From: Enterobacteriaceae bacterium UBA5654 | GTDB taxonomy: Bacteria > Pseudomonadota > Gammaproteobacteria > Enterobacterales > Enterobacteriaceae | Length of the DNA stretch: 64,000 nucleotides | Direction: 5' to 3' | Assembly: GCA_002421005.1 (NCBI GenBank) | Contig: DIJC01000004.1 | Span: 62,001 to 126,000 of the forward strand | Shown: positions 9,579 through 17,735 of the stretch, piece after piece | Numbering within the stretch: the stretch's first letter is position 1 | Layout of the letters: each line of letters opens with the position of its first letter | The notes under the pieces: model-generated | What the model saw: only the letters and a program-made list of their open reading frames with translations | Told to the model about the DNA's origin: nothing | Database searches by the model: none | Made by a program: the position numbers and the translations under genes

Positions 9579-11110
9579 AAATTCGTTCACAAGTCGGCAT
9601 GGTGCTGAATCTTGATAAATGCATCGGCTGCCACACCTGTTCCGTCACCTGTAAAAACGTCTGGACCAGCCGTGAAGGGATGGAGTACGCGTGGTTTAAC
9701 AACGTCGAAAGTAAACCCGGCACCGGCTACCCGAACCAGTGGGAAAATCAGGATAAGTGGAAGGGCGGCTGGATCCGCAAAATCAACGGCAAACTGCAAC
9801 CGCGCATGGGCAACCGCGCGCTGCTGCTGGGGAAAATCTTCGCCAACCCGCATCTGCCGGGCATCGACGATTACTATGAGCCGTTTGACTATGACTATCA
9901 GCATCTGCACAACGCCCCGGAAGGCAAGCATCAGCCGATTGCCCGTCCGCGCTCGCTGATCACCGGTCAGCGGATGGATAAAATTACCGGTGGGCCAAAC
10001 TGGGAAGAGATCCTCGGCGGCGAATTTGAAAAACGCGCCAAAGATCAGAATTTCCAGAATATGCAGAAGGCGATGTACGGCCAGTTTGAAAACACCTTCA
10101 TGATGTATCTGCCGCGTCTGTGCGAGCACTGCCTGAACCCGGCGTGCGTGGCGACCTGCCCAAGCGGAGCCATCTACAAGCGTGAAGAAGACGGCATCGT
10201 GCTGATCGACCAGGACAAATGCCGTGGCTGGCGGATGTGCATCACCGGCTGCCCGTACAAGAAAATCTACTTCAACTGGAAGAGCGGCAAGTCTGAGAAG
10301 TGCATTTTCTGCTACCCGCGTATTGAAGCCGGTCAGCCGACCGTCTGCTCCGAAACCTGCGTGGGCCGTATTCGCTACCTCGGCGTGCTGTTATATGACG
10401 CGGATGCCATTGAGCAGGCGGCGAGCACGGAAAACGAGAAAGATCTCTACCAGCGTCAGCTGAGTATTTTCCTCAATCCGAACGATCCGGCAGTGATTGA
10501 ACAGGCGCTGAAAGACGGCGTTCCGCAGAGCGTGATTGACGCTGCACAGCAATCGCCGGTCTACAAAATGGCCATGGACTGGAAGCTGGCGCTGCCGCTG
10601 CACCCGGAATACCGCACTCTGCCGATGGTGTGGTACGTGCCGCCGTTGTCACCGATTCAGTCCGCCGCCGATGCAGGGGAGCTCGGCAGCAACGGCATTC
10701 TGCCGGACGTGGACAGCCTGCGCATTCCGGTGGAATATCTGGCGAATATGCTGACCGCAGGCGACACCCAGCCGGTACTGCTGGCGCTGAAGCGGATGCT
10801 GGCAATGCGTCACTACAAACGCGCGGAAACCGTCGATGGCGAAGTGGATACCCGCGCGCTGGAAGACGTGGGGCTGAGCGAAGCGCAGGCGCAGGAGATG
10901 TACCGCTATCTTGCCATCGCCAACTATGAAGATCGCTTTGTGATCCCCAGCAGCCACCGCGAGCTGGCCCGCGACGCCTTCCCGGAGAAAAGCGGCTGCG
11001 GCTTTACTTTCGGCGACGGTTGCCACGGTTCAGACAGCAAATTCAATCTGTTTAACAGCCGCCGCATCGATGCGATTGATGTGACCACCAGAACGGAGCC
11101 GCACCCGTGA
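9575..11110 (+). CDS. narH: NarH, nitrate reductase beta subunit (iron-sulfur electron transfer)
   Basis: 511 residues. It carries electrons from NarI haems to NarG through three [4Fe-4S] clusters and one [3Fe-4S] cluster. Cysteine groups are visible as CIGCHTC near residue 16, CEHCLNPACVATCP, CRGWRMCITGCP and CIFCYPR. In the third group a Trp replaces one Cys, which is the known reason that this cluster is [3Fe-4S]. The ATG overlaps the narG stop (ATGA at 9575), and the end overlaps narJ by GTGA, so the operon is translationally coupled. Confidence 0.98.
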   Translation: MKIRSQVGMVLNLDKCIGCHTCSVTCKNVWTSREGMEYAWFNNVESKPGTGYPNQWENQDKWKGGWIRKINGKLQPRMGNRALLLGKIFANPHLPGIDDYYEPFDYDYQHLHNAPEGKHQPIARPRSLITGQRMDKITGGPNWEEILGGEFEKRAKDQNFQNMQKAMYGQFENTFMMYLPRLCEHCLNPACVATCPSGAIYKREEDGIVLIDQDKCRGWRMCITGCPYKKIYFNWKSGKSEKCIFCYPRIEAGQPTVCSETCVGRIRYLGVLLYDADAIEQAASTENEKDLYQRQLSIFLNPNDPAVIEQALKDGVPQSVIDAAQQSPVYKMAMDWKLALPLHPEYRTLPMVWYVPPLSPIQSAADAGELGSNGILPDVDSLRIPVEYLANMLTAGDTQPVLLALKRMLAMRHYKRAETVDGEVDTRALEDVGLSEAQAQEMYRYLAIANYEDRFVIPSSHRELARDAFPEKSGCGFTFGDGCHGSDSKFNLFNSRRIDAIDVTTRTEPHP

Positions 11111-11820
11111 TTGAACTCGTCATTATTTCGCGCCTGCTCGAATACCCGGATGCTGCCCTCTGGCAGCACCAGCAGGAACTGTTTGATGCCCTGGCCTGCG
11201 CTGAAAACATCAGCAAAGAACAGGCCCACACGCTGAGCATTTTCCTGCGCGATTTAACCGCGCAGGATCTGCTTGATATGCAGTCGGCATACAGCGAACT
11301 GTTCGATCGCGGACGCGCCACTTCGCTGCTGCTGTTTGAACACGTTCACGGCGAATCCCGCGATCGCGGTCAGGCGATGGTCGATTTGCTGGCGCAATAC
11401 CAGCGGCAGGGGCTGCACCTTGACAGCCGCGAGCTACCGGACCATTTGCCGCTGTACCTGGAGTATCTGGCGCAGTTGCCGGTGGCGGAAGCGCTGGGCG
11501 GATTGCAGGATATCGCGCCGATTCTGGCGCTGCTGAGCGCTCGTCTGCAACAGCGTGAAAGCCGCTACGCGGTGCTGTTTGATCTGCTGCTTTCGCTGGC
11601 GAACACCGCGATTGATAACGCCAAAGTGGCGGAGAAAATCGCCGATGAAGCCCGCGACGATACCCCACAGGCGCTGGATGCGGTCTGGGAGGAAGAGCAA
11701 ATTAAATTCTTTGCTGAACAGGGCTGCGGTGAGTCGGAAATCTCCAGTCATCAGCGTCGTTTTGCCGGAGCCGTGGCCCCGCAATATCTGAATATCTCCC
11801 CCACCGGAGGACAGCAATAA
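11107..11820 (+). CDS. narJ: NarJ, nitrate reductase assembly chaperone
   Basis: 237-residue TorD/NarJ-type chaperone that binds apo-NarG, helps molybdenum cofactor insertion and holds the complex from the membrane until it is mature. The start is GTG at 11107, overlapping the narH stop as GTGA; the protein begins MIELVIISRLLEYPD as in E. coli. The conserved stretches FDRGRATSLLLFEHVHGESR and DHLPLYLEYL are present. The protein is not part of the final enzyme. It ends in TAATG with narI. Confidence 0.97.
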   Translation: MIELVIISRLLEYPDAALWQHQQELFDALACAENISKEQAHTLSIFLRDLTAQDLLDMQSAYSELFDRGRATSLLLFEHVHGESRDRGQAMVDLLAQYQRQGLHLDSRELPDHLPLYLEYLAQLPVAEALGGLQDIAPILALLSARLQQRESRYAVLFDLLLSLANTAIDNAKVAEKIADEARDDTPQALDAVWEEEQIKFFAEQGCGESEISSHQRRFAGAVAPQYLNISPTGGQQ

Positions 11821-12497
11821 TGCCATTTCTGAATATGTTCTTCTTCGATATCTATCCCTATATTGCGGGCACGGTATTCCTCGTCGGGAGCTGGCTGCGT
11901 TACGACTACGGGCAATATAGCTGGCGCGCAGGATCCAGCCAGATGCTGGATCGCAAAGGGATGAATATGGCTTCTAACCTGTTCCACTTTGGCATTCTCG
12001 GCATTTTCGCCGGGCATCTGCTCGGTATGCTGACCCCGCACTGGATGTACGAGGGCTTCTTGCCGATTGACGTGAAACAGAAGATGGCGATGATTGCCGG
12101 TGGCGCGTGCGGGCTGATGACGCTGGTCGGCGGTCTGCTGCTGCTAAAACGCCGCCTGTTCAGCCCGCGCATTCGCGCTACCACCACCGGGGCGGATATT
12201 CTGATCCTCTCTCTGCTGATGGTGCAGTGCGCGCTGGGGCTGCTGACCATTCCCTTCTCCGCACAGCATATGGATGGTAGCGAGATGATGAAACTGGTTG
12301 GCTGGGCGCAGTCGGTGGTCACTTTCCACGGCGGCGCGTCGGCGCACCTCGACGGGGTGGCGTTTATTTTCCGCGTCCATCTGGTGCTCGGCATGACCCT
12401 GTTCGTGCTGTTCCCGTTTTCTCGACTGGTGCATGTCTGGAGCGCGCCGGTGGAATATCTGACGCGTAAATACCAGATTGTCCGCGCCCGTCGCTAA
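11820..12497 (+). CDS. narI: NarI, nitrate reductase gamma subunit (cytochrome b, quinol oxidase)
   Basis: 225-residue integral membrane protein with five hydrophobic segments that anchors NarGH, oxidises quinol on the periplasmic side and carries two b-type haems. Histidines fit the haem-ligand positions of the family in FHFGILGIFAGHLLG and near VVTFHGGASAHLDG and RVHLVLGMTLF. Its ATG overlaps the last base of the narJ stop. An intrinsic terminator lies 20 bases downstream, ending the nar transcript. Confidence 0.97.
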   Translation: MPFLNMFFFDIYPYIAGTVFLVGSWLRYDYGQYSWRAGSSQMLDRKGMNMASNLFHFGILGIFAGHLLGMLTPHWMYEGFLPIDVKQKMAMIAGGACGLMTLVGGLLLLKRRLFSPRIRATTTGADILILSLLMVQCALGLLTIPFSAQHMDGSEMMKLVGWAQSVVTFHGGASAHLDGVAFIFRVHLVLGMTLFVLFPFSRLVHVWSAPVEYLTRKYQIVRARR

Positions 12498-12517
12498 TTA
12501 AAATAGCAAACCGGTAC

Positions 12518-12551
12518 AAAACCCAGGGGCTAAAATTCCTGGGTTTTTTTT
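12518..12551 (+). terminator. Intrinsic terminator of narGHJI
   Basis: AAAACCCAGG (12518-12527) pairs with CCTGGGTTTT (12538-12547), followed by T residues to 12551. It separates the nar operon from the accessory operon. Only 54 bases remain before the next start codon, so any promoter of that operon must lie in 12552-12605 or the operon depends on read-through. Confidence 0.9.
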
Positions 12552-12605
12552 GCCTTTTAATTCTATATCATGAGTAAATTTCCTGGCTAAATAAGCGAAC
12601 TCTGA

Positions 12606-13613
12606 ATGGATGCTCCCGCACGTCCCGGTGTGACCAGCGCAGTAAAAATCATCGCTACCGGCATTGCGCTGCCGCCGGATCGCATCAGCTCCTCGTCTCT
12701 GGATATCAAACTCGGCAAGCCGCCCGGCTATGTGGAAAAACGCTCGGGCATCGCCTGGCGTTATCATGCGTCGGATGACGCCAGCCAGGCGGAACTGGCG
12801 GCGCAGGCGCTGCACAACGCGCTGCGCGCAGGCTCGCTGGCGCCGTCGTCGGTCGATCTGCTGATCTGCGCCTCAGCGATTGCGGTTCAGGCGCTCCCGT
12901 GCAGCGCCATTCATATACTGAAAGCCGCCGCCATGCCTGCGGGGGTGGCAGGTTTTGATATCAACAGTAGCTGCGTAAGTTTTATCTCCGCGCTGGAGGT
13001 TGCCGCCGGTCTGCTGAACAGCGGGGCGTACCGGCGCATCGCGATTGTCTCAGCGGATCTCGCCTCGCGCGGTATTGACTGGGCGCATGAGGAGTCCTCG
13101 CTGATTTTTGGCGACGGCGCGGCCTGTGCGATTGTTGAGCGCGGCGACGGCACCTGCGGCATTCTGGCGAGCCTGATTGAGATGTATCCCGACGGCAGTG
13201 ACCTGTGTGAAATCCGCGCGGGCGGCACCCGGCGTAACCCCAGAGCGGGCATCAGCGATGCCGATTTTTTGTTCCATATGCAGGGCAAGCCGCTGTTTCG
13301 TTATGCCTCGTCGTTGATTGATGATTACTTTGCCCGTCTGCTGGCAAAAAGCGGACTGCGGCTGAACGAGATTGCGACGGTGGTGCCGCATCAGGCCAGC
13401 CATCTGTCGCTGGAGCATATGCGCAGGCGGCTGAACGTGCCGGAGTCGGTGCTGATAGACGTGTACCGGCATTACGGCAATCAGGTGGCGGCGTCGATCC
13501 CGACCGCGCTGCATGAGGCGATCATCGGCGGACGGCTGATACCCGGTCAGCCCGCGATGCTGATTGGCACCGCGGCGGGGGTGACCCTGGCGGGGCTGGT
13601 CTTCCTGCCATGA
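12606..13613 (+). CDS. KASIII-like (FabH/OleA-type) 3-oxoacyl-thioester synthase, first gene of accessory operon
   Basis: 335-residue thiolase-fold condensing enzyme. The full KASIII triad is seen: Cys123 in DINSSCVSF, His262 in VVPHQASH and Asn292 in YGNQVAAS, spaced as in FabH. The family joins an acyl thioester to malonyl-ACP (FabH, PqsD type) or to a second acyl chain (OleA type); which applies cannot be told by eye. No acyl carrier protein gene is near, so it probably draws on primary-metabolism thioesters. The housekeeping fabH belongs to the fab cluster elsewhere, so this is a secondary copy. No clear Shine-Dalgarno precedes the ATG. Its stop overlaps the next gene by ATGA. Confidence 0.88.
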   Translation: MDAPARPGVTSAVKIIATGIALPPDRISSSSLDIKLGKPPGYVEKRSGIAWRYHASDDASQAELAAQALHNALRAGSLAPSSVDLLICASAIAVQALPCSAIHILKAAAMPAGVAGFDINSSCVSFISALEVAAGLLNSGAYRRIAIVSADLASRGIDWAHEESSLIFGDGAACAIVERGDGTCGILASLIEMYPDGSDLCEIRAGGTRRNPRAGISDADFLFHMQGKPLFRYASSLIDDYFARLLAKSGLRLNEIATVVPHQASHLSLEHMRRRLNVPESVLIDVYRHYGNQVAASIPTALHEAIIGGRLIPGQPAMLIGTAAGVTLAGLVFLP

Positions 13614-14623
13614 AAATTTTGCTTACCGGCGCGACCAGCGGACTGGGGCGCAATGCTGCGCAATTTCTTCTGGAAAGCGGGCATGAGGTCATCGCGCTCG
13701 GGCGTAACCTGACGGAAGGCGAATGCCTGAAACGGATGGGCGCGATGTTTGTCGCCCGCGATCTCACCCTTGCCACGGTCGATGAGTGTCAACGGCTGAT
13801 GACGGGCTGCGCGGCGGTCTGGCACTGTGCGGCAAAATCTTCGCCGTGGGGAAGCCCGACGGCGTTTGACGCGGCGAACGTCGCCGTCACCCGGGCGCTG
13901 GCGCAGGCGGCGGGCAGGGCGGACATTCCGCGCTTTGTGCATATTTCTACTCCCGCCGTCTATTTTGATTTTCAACACCATTACGATCTGCCCGAAAGCT
14001 ATCTGGCCCGCCGTTTCAGCAGCCACTATGCTCGCAGTAAATACGTGGCAGAGCAGGTGATTGCCGGGGCGGTGGCGCAGTTCAGCGCGACGACGTTTGT
14101 GATTTTACGTCCGCGCGGGCTGTTTGGTCCGCATGATAACGTGATTGTCCCGCGCCTGCTGCGCCAGCTTCAGCGTGACGGCGGCGTGCTGCGTTTGCCG
14201 CGCGGCGGCGAGGCGCTGCTGGATTTAACCTTCGTGCAGAATGTGGTTGATGCCATGATGCTGGCGACGGAGGCGGCGCTGCGCTCCGGCAGTCTCTATA
14301 ACATCACCAACCACCAGCCGCAGCGGCTGAAAGAGATGCTGGACGCGCTGCTGCGCCAGCAACTGGGGTTGCGCTATACCCTGCGCGCGGTGCCGTGGCC
14401 GGTGCTGTCGTTGGCGGCGCGCGGGATGGAACTTGTCGGCCATTGCCTTCAGCGGGAGCCGCCGGTGACGCGCTATAGTGCGGGCACGGTCTGCTTTGAC
14501 ATGACGCTCAGCGCGCAAAAAGCCATTGACGAACTGGGCTATCGACCGCGCTTCTCAATGGGTGAAGGCATTGAACTGACCGGAAAATGGATGAGGGAAC
14601 ATGGCAAAAATCACCGCTTTTGA
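13610..14623 (+). CDS. NAD(P)-dependent extended SDR (epimerase/3-beta-HSD-like reductase), copy 1
   Basis: 337 residues with an N-terminal Rossmann motif TGATSGLG (6-13), a conserved Ser in HISTPAVY and the catalytic pair Tyr140/Lys144 (YARSK). The substrate-side stretch ILRPRGLFGPHD is typical of the NAD-dependent epimerase/dehydratase superfamily, which includes OleD and the bacterial ceramide reductase. By context, reduction of the keto product of the upstream condensing enzyme is a reasonable inference. It shares the unusual CAAKSSPWG block with the second SDR of the operon, so the two look like distant duplicates. It overlaps the upstream gene by 4 bases and the next by 23. Confidence 0.85.
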   Translation: MKILLTGATSGLGRNAAQFLLESGHEVIALGRNLTEGECLKRMGAMFVARDLTLATVDECQRLMTGCAAVWHCAAKSSPWGSPTAFDAANVAVTRALAQAAGRADIPRFVHISTPAVYFDFQHHYDLPESYLARRFSSHYARSKYVAEQVIAGAVAQFSATTFVILRPRGLFGPHDNVIVPRLLRQLQRDGGVLRLPRGGEALLDLTFVQNVVDAMMLATEAALRSGSLYNITNHQPQRLKEMLDALLRQQLGLRYTLRAVPWPVLSLAARGMELVGHCLQREPPVTRYSAGTVCFDMTLSAQKAIDELGYRPRFSMGEGIELTGKWMREHGKNHRF

Positions 14624-15407
14624 GGTGGGTTACTGCACTCATATTGGCTGTATGGCGCTGAAGGGGGCGGGGCTGCGGGTGTGTAAATTTCCCTCGCGGG
14701 CCTGGCTGCTGGAAGTGGGCGACCGCCGCTGGCTGTGGGATACCGGCTACGCCTCGTGGTTTGAGCACTACACCCGCCGTGGCGTGTTTCAGATTTACCG
14801 CCAGGTGACGCCGGTCTGCTTTGATCCGAACGAATCGCTGGCCCGGCAACTCTACGCACGTGGAATGGTCGGCGGCGATATCGACGCAATTATCCTCTCG
14901 CATTTTCATGCCGATCACGTAGCCGGGCTGCGCGATTTTCCTCAGGTGGCCTGCATTTGCTCCGGCGAAGGCTGGGCGCAGGTGCGCTCACTGCGCGGGT
15001 TTGCCGCCTTGCGCCACGCGTTCGTGCCGGGGTTGTTCCCGGAGGATTTCGAATCCTCTTTGCGTTTTATCGAAAGTTTTGATGCGCTGACGTTGCCCGC
15101 CGCGCTGGCGCCGTTTACCCACGGCTATGTGCTGCCCGACAGCAACGGGCAGGTGATCCTGGTCCCGCTGCCGGGCCATGCCGCCGGGCATATCGGCGCA
15201 TTTGTGCTGACCGACGATGGCTGGACGCTGCTGGCGGCGGACGCCGCGTGGTCGCCGACCAGCTACCGCGAGCTGCGCGGGCCGTCGCGACTGGCGCATC
15301 TGGTGATGTCCGATCCCCCGGCCTGGTATCGGACCCTCGAACAACTCAACCGGCTGTGGCAAAACGGCGTGGTGGATATCCGGCTGTGCCACGAGGGCGA
15401 TTTATGA
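14601..15407 (+). CDS. MBL-fold metallo-hydrolase
   Basis: 268 residues. The metal-binding signature HFHADH is at 101-106, a further His at 193 (PLPGHAAGH), bridging Asp214 (LAADAAW) and His264 close to the C-terminus (CHEGD), so all ligands of a two-zinc site are present. This layout resembles lactonase or thioesterase branches of the superfamily more than true beta-lactamases, and there is no signal peptide. By context it could release or edit a thioester or lactone intermediate; that is inference. The start lies 23 bases inside the preceding SDR gene, and the stop overlaps the next start as ATGA. Confidence 0.85.
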   Translation: MAKITAFEVGYCTHIGCMALKGAGLRVCKFPSRAWLLEVGDRRWLWDTGYASWFEHYTRRGVFQIYRQVTPVCFDPNESLARQLYARGMVGGDIDAIILSHFHADHVAGLRDFPQVACICSGEGWAQVRSLRGFAALRHAFVPGLFPEDFESSLRFIESFDALTLPAALAPFTHGYVLPDSNGQVILVPLPGHAAGHIGAFVLTDDGWTLLAADAAWSPTSYRELRGPSRLAHLVMSDPPAWYRTLEQLNRLWQNGVVDIRLCHEGDL

Positions 15408-16690
15408 TCCCATTTACTCTGTTGTGGCGCTATTTTCGCATCCGCAAACTGCGCTTTACCCGGCGCGAGGATCTGGAGGTCTGGCAGGCCCGGCGGCTGA
15501 GACGTTTTCAGCGCAATGTGCTGGCGAAAAGCCCGTGGTTCCGCCGCTTTCAGGCGCTGGACGTTGACCAGTGGCCGACGATGGACAAGGCGCTGATGAT
15601 GGCGCATTTCGATGAGATGAACACCGCCGGGCTAAAACGCGAGGCACTGCTGGCCTGCGCGTTACAAAGCGAGCAGAGCCGGGACTTCACTCCCAACGTC
15701 GGGCGATTCAGCGTCGGGCTTTCTTCCGGCACCTCCGGGCGGCGCGGACTGTTTGTGGTCAGCCCGCAGGAGCAGCAAATCTGGGCGGCGGCAGTGCTGG
15801 CAAAGGCATTGCCCGACGGCCTGCTGGCGGGAGAGCGGGTGGCGCTTTTTCTGCGGGCGGATAATAACCTCTACCACAGCGTTAATAACCGCTGGCTGAG
15901 CCTCACGTTTTACGATCTGCTGGCTCCTTTTCAGCCGCAACTGGCGCAGATTCAGGCACAGTCGCCGACGCTTATCGTCGCGCCCGCCCAGGTCCTGCGC
16001 GCGCTGGCGCTGGCGGTGCTTTCCGGCACGTTACGGCTCAGGGTTAAAAAGGTGATTTCGGTGGCGGAAGTGCTGGAAGAGCAGGACCGCCAACTGCTGC
16101 GCCAGGCATTTGGCGAAGTGGGGGAAATTTATCAGGCTACCGAAGGATTTCTGGCGGCGACCTGCGCCTGCGGCACCCTGCATCTCAATGAAGAATTTAT
16201 TTACGTCGAGCCGCAATGGCTGGATGAAAAACGCTTTATCCCGCTGATCACCGACTTTACCCGCCGCACGCAGCCGATTGTCCGCTACCGGCTTGACGAC
16301 GTGCTGGTGGCGAGCGACATCCCGTGCCCCTGCGGTAGCGCCACGCGCGCCATTGCCCGTATTGAGGGGCGGCAGGACGATCAACTGCTGTTACCCGGCG
16401 TGGCTGCACAGGCGCAGACGGTGTTTGCCGACGCCTGTAGCCGCGTGCTGGCAATGACGCTGCCGCTTACCGCCGATTACCGGCTGGTACAGACCGGGGC
16501 AGAAACGCTTTGCCTCACCGCAGACTGCGAGCAGGCGGCGCTGGACGCCTGCCGCGAGGCGCTGAATGGGTTATTCGCCCGCCAGGGCATCGATACCGCG
16601 CGGCTGCGCTGGACGCTGCAAGCCCGGACGGTACTGACCTCGTTCGGCAATAAGCGGCGGCGCATTATTCGCCAGTGGGGACGCGAATGA
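15404..16690 (+). CDS. CapK/PaaK-like adenylate-forming enzyme (F390-synthetase-related)
   Basis: 428 residues from the ATG at 15404, which overlaps the MBL stop as ATGA; a longer in-frame opening back to 15248 would sit inside the MBL gene and is not favoured. Family marks are the phosphate-binding loop SSGTSGRRG (107-115), ATEGF, RYRLDD, and a CPCGSATRAI block followed by IEGRQDD. Members such as phenylacetate-CoA ligase activate a carboxylic acid with ATP, while the CapK and F390 branches are poorly defined. In this operon it may activate a fatty or aromatic acid, or an operon intermediate, as OleC does in olefin pathways; the substrate is unknown. Confidence 0.82.
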   Translation: MIPFTLLWRYFRIRKLRFTRREDLEVWQARRLRRFQRNVLAKSPWFRRFQALDVDQWPTMDKALMMAHFDEMNTAGLKREALLACALQSEQSRDFTPNVGRFSVGLSSGTSGRRGLFVVSPQEQQIWAAAVLAKALPDGLLAGERVALFLRADNNLYHSVNNRWLSLTFYDLLAPFQPQLAQIQAQSPTLIVAPAQVLRALALAVLSGTLRLRVKKVISVAEVLEEQDRQLLRQAFGEVGEIYQATEGFLAATCACGTLHLNEEFIYVEPQWLDEKRFIPLITDFTRRTQPIVRYRLDDVLVASDIPCPCGSATRAIARIEGRQDDQLLLPGVAAQAQTVFADACSRVLAMTLPLTADYRLVQTGAETLCLTADCEQAALDACREALNGLFARQGIDTARLRWTLQARTVLTSFGNKRRRIIRQWGRE

Positions 16691-16776
16691 AAGCGCGGAC
16701 GATGCAGCTGGCGGCGCTGAACGATTTGCTGTCTCTTCAGCCGCGTGTTTTTCAGCGTAGGGGAAACCCGCAGTGA
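16687..16776 (+). CDS. 29-residue micro-ORF linking two operon genes
   Basis: The ATG at 16687 overlaps the stop of the adenylate-forming gene as ATGA, and its TGA at 16774-16776 overlaps the GTG start of the next SDR as GTGA. The peptide has 29 residues, beginning MKARTMQLAALNDLLSL, with an amphipathic N-terminal half and a basic tail. I do not recognise it. It may be a real small protein, a device to carry ribosomes to the GTG start, or the leftover of a shortened gene. Chance is possible at this size, but the double overlap is exact. Confidence 0.4.
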   Translation: MKARTMQLAALNDLLSLQPRVFQRRGNPQ

Positions 16777-17735
16777 AGGTGCTGGTGACCGGCGCATCCG
16801 GTTTTATCGGCGGGGCTTTTTTACGTCGCTTCGCCTTACGCGAGGGCGTGACGCTGTACGGCGTGGGGCGACGAGCGCGGTGTGATTTTCCGCCGTCGGT
16901 CCGCTACCGCGCGCTGGCGCTTGACTGTCTGGATGCGCTGGATTTTCGCCCGGACGTGGTGATCCACGCGGCGGGACGCGCATCGCCGTGGGGCACCGCG
17001 CGGGAGTATTATCGCGATAACGTGGAAACTACCGTCCAGGTACTTGAATTTTGTAGCCGGAATTCGTTTCCGCGGCTGATTTTCCTTTCCAGCGCGGCGG
17101 TGTATTACCGCTTTGCCGATCGTTTTGCCCTGCGCGAGAGTGAGGTTATCGGACCGGCGTTTACCAGTGAGTACGGGCGCAGCAAATATCTGGCGGAACA
17201 ATACGTGGCGCAGTATGCCGGTGAGAAAACGATTTTGCGCCCCTGCGCGGTGTTTGGCGATGGCGACCAGTTGCTGTTGCCACCGCTGCTGGCGGCGGCC
17301 CGTAAAAATCAACTGGTCAATCTGCAAAGGCCGGGCCGCGCGCAGTCTGAGATGATCCACATCGACATGCTGTGTGACTACCTGATGCAGGCGGCGGTCC
17401 ATCCCCGGCTGAGGCCGTGCTATAACATTTCGGCCGCGCATCCGCTGGATACGCAGCGTCTGCTGGGCGAGGTATTACGCGAGCTGGATCTGCCGCGGCC
17501 ACAGCGCACTATGTCGCTGACTACCGCGCTGCGCATAGCCGGGGCGCTGGAGTGGCTGTGGCGCATCCTGCCGCTACCCGGCGAGCCGCCGATCACCCGC
17601 TTTGGCGTCGGCGTTTTCGGCTATAGCGCCACACTTGATGTCAGCCTCATGCTGGCCGATTTTGGCCCGCCCACGGTGCCGTTTTCCGCGAGCCTGAGCC
17701 ATTTCCTGCAACGCCATAAGGTGCAACAACCATGA
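16773..17735 (+). CDS. NAD(P)-dependent extended SDR, copy 2
   Basis: 320 residues with a GTG start at 16773 giving MKVLVTGASGFIGG, a complete GxxGxxG nucleotide-binding motif. The catalytic pair is Tyr134/Lys138 (YGRSK), preceded by the Ser block FLSSAAVYY. The segment HAAGRASPWGT matches the SPWG block of the first SDR of the operon at the same position after the beta-strand, supporting common descent. A C-terminal extension covers substrate recognition. A second reduction, or epimerisation of a sugar, are both open; no UDP-sugar-specific residues can be assigned by eye. It overlaps the glycosyltransferase gene by ATGA. Confidence 0.83.
   Translation: MKVLVTGASGFIGGAFLRRFALREGVTLYGVGRRARCDFPPSVRYRALALDCLDALDFRPDVVIHAAGRASPWGTAREYYRDNVETTVQVLEFCSRNSFPRLIFLSSAAVYYRFADRFALRESEVIGPAFTSEYGRSKYLAEQYVAQYAGEKTILRPCAVFGDGDQLLLPPLLAAARKNQLVNLQRPGRAQSEMIHIDMLCDYLMQAAVHPRLRPCYNISAAHPLDTQRLLGEVLRELDLPRPQRTMSLTTALRIAGALEWLWRILPLPGEPPITRFGVGVFGYSATLDVSLMLADFGPPTVPFSASLSHFLQRHKVQQP

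Noticed and set aside
15248..15403. Longer start for the CapK-like gene
   Set aside because: Would overlap the MBL gene by 160 bases; the ATGA at 15404 fits the pattern of the operon.
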